Assembly (NCBI GenBank): GCA_033439255.1
Contig: JAVRDV010000016.1
Location: 806,001-870,000 of the forward strand
Direction: 5' to 3'
DNA from: Hericium rajendrae
Lineage: Eukaryota; Basidiomycota; Agaricomycetes; Russulales; Hericiaceae
DNA: 64,000 bases
Positions within the stretch are counted from its first letter, which is position 1; the number at the start of each line of letters is the position of its first letter. The translations under genes and the position numbers were made by a program. The notes under the pieces were generated by a model, which had not been told where the DNA came from, did no database searches, and saw nothing but the letters and a program-made list of their open reading frames with translations. Below, in pieces: positions 63,827-64,000 of this stretch.

Positions 63827-64000
63827 CCGCGCATCTAAACCGACCACAAACTGAAGTCAGCAATGTGGACACACCTCTGGTTCATGGCTGAACCCCCCTT
63901 TTGAGCGAGCCACAACACATCAACCACGAATCGATCAAGACAGATGATGTGACGGCGCACCTCGCCCAGCCTCTTCCCCATTAGAGGGGATATGGCGGCA
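63827..64000. other. Window end, nothing recognised
   Basis: No motif or credible frame in the last 174 bases. Confidence 0.5.

Overview
The window looks like a repeat-rich stretch of an agaricomycete (Basidiomycota) genome. The evidence is protein-coding exons broken by roughly 45-100 nt GT-AG introns with CTAAC/CTAAT branch sites, a TET/JBP-type 2-oxoglutarate oxygenase beside a KDZ-transposase CxC2 module, a fungal alpha-kinase gene, a degraded farnesyl-diphosphate synthase, a basidiomycete-type Ty3/gypsy element whose protease carries a DPGS motif, and a decayed LINE. Species cannot be told from the sequence. Several genes carry premature stops or frame breaks, so much of the window is pseudogenised, mobile or both.

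Layout. 1-4730: AT-rich DNA, then two direct copies of a compound minisatellite with two dyad-bearing unit types. 4732-7030: the C-terminal end of a fungal integrase-core protein and an unrecognised, decayed coding remnant. 7031-27500: four copies (A, B, C, D) of a repeat of about 2.7 kb, apparently non-coding. A and B have terminal inverted repeats at both ends; C and D each show one TIR-like end. Each copy has (C)TATAG-rich arrays, a TATA-box promoter feeding tiny U-rich exons, a divergent transcript with a perfect hairpin just after a branch-point-like site, and a GC-rich arm. Copy A is interrupted by a 3.05-kb non-autonomous LTR element that encodes a 796-aa protein with no polymerase domains. 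A and B, in opposite orientation, flank a damaged alpha-kinase gene. An FPPS pseudogene lies between B and C, and D abuts C tail to tail.

28129-33298: two host-like genes on the minus strand, one with a Zn2Cys6-spaced cysteine cluster and coiled coil, the other an F-box protein with a frame break. 33381-45526: a 12.1-kb Ty3/gypsy element with near-identical 1-kb LTRs, pol broken into several frames, and, between pol and the 3' LTR, a 2.8-kb antisense gene with four canonical introns and its own C-x2-C-x6-C cluster. 45906-48650: a small coiled-coil gene, a tandem repeat and a LINE 3' end. 48923-55067: an uncharacterised minus-strand gene, then a divergent TET/JBP gene and a KDZ N-terminal module cut off next to a TA-flanked MITE. 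58096-63826: an AT-hook protein gene, a truncated minus-strand gene and a partial gypsy LTR that removed its 5' end.

The strongest candidates for something undescribed are the A-D repeat family (bidirectional, spliced, hairpin-bearing, TIR-bounded) and the two LTR elements with cargo ORFs. CpG decay (CGA to TGA stops, satellite dyads mutated at CpG) fits a genome that methylates repeats and carries a TET/JBP oxygenase.
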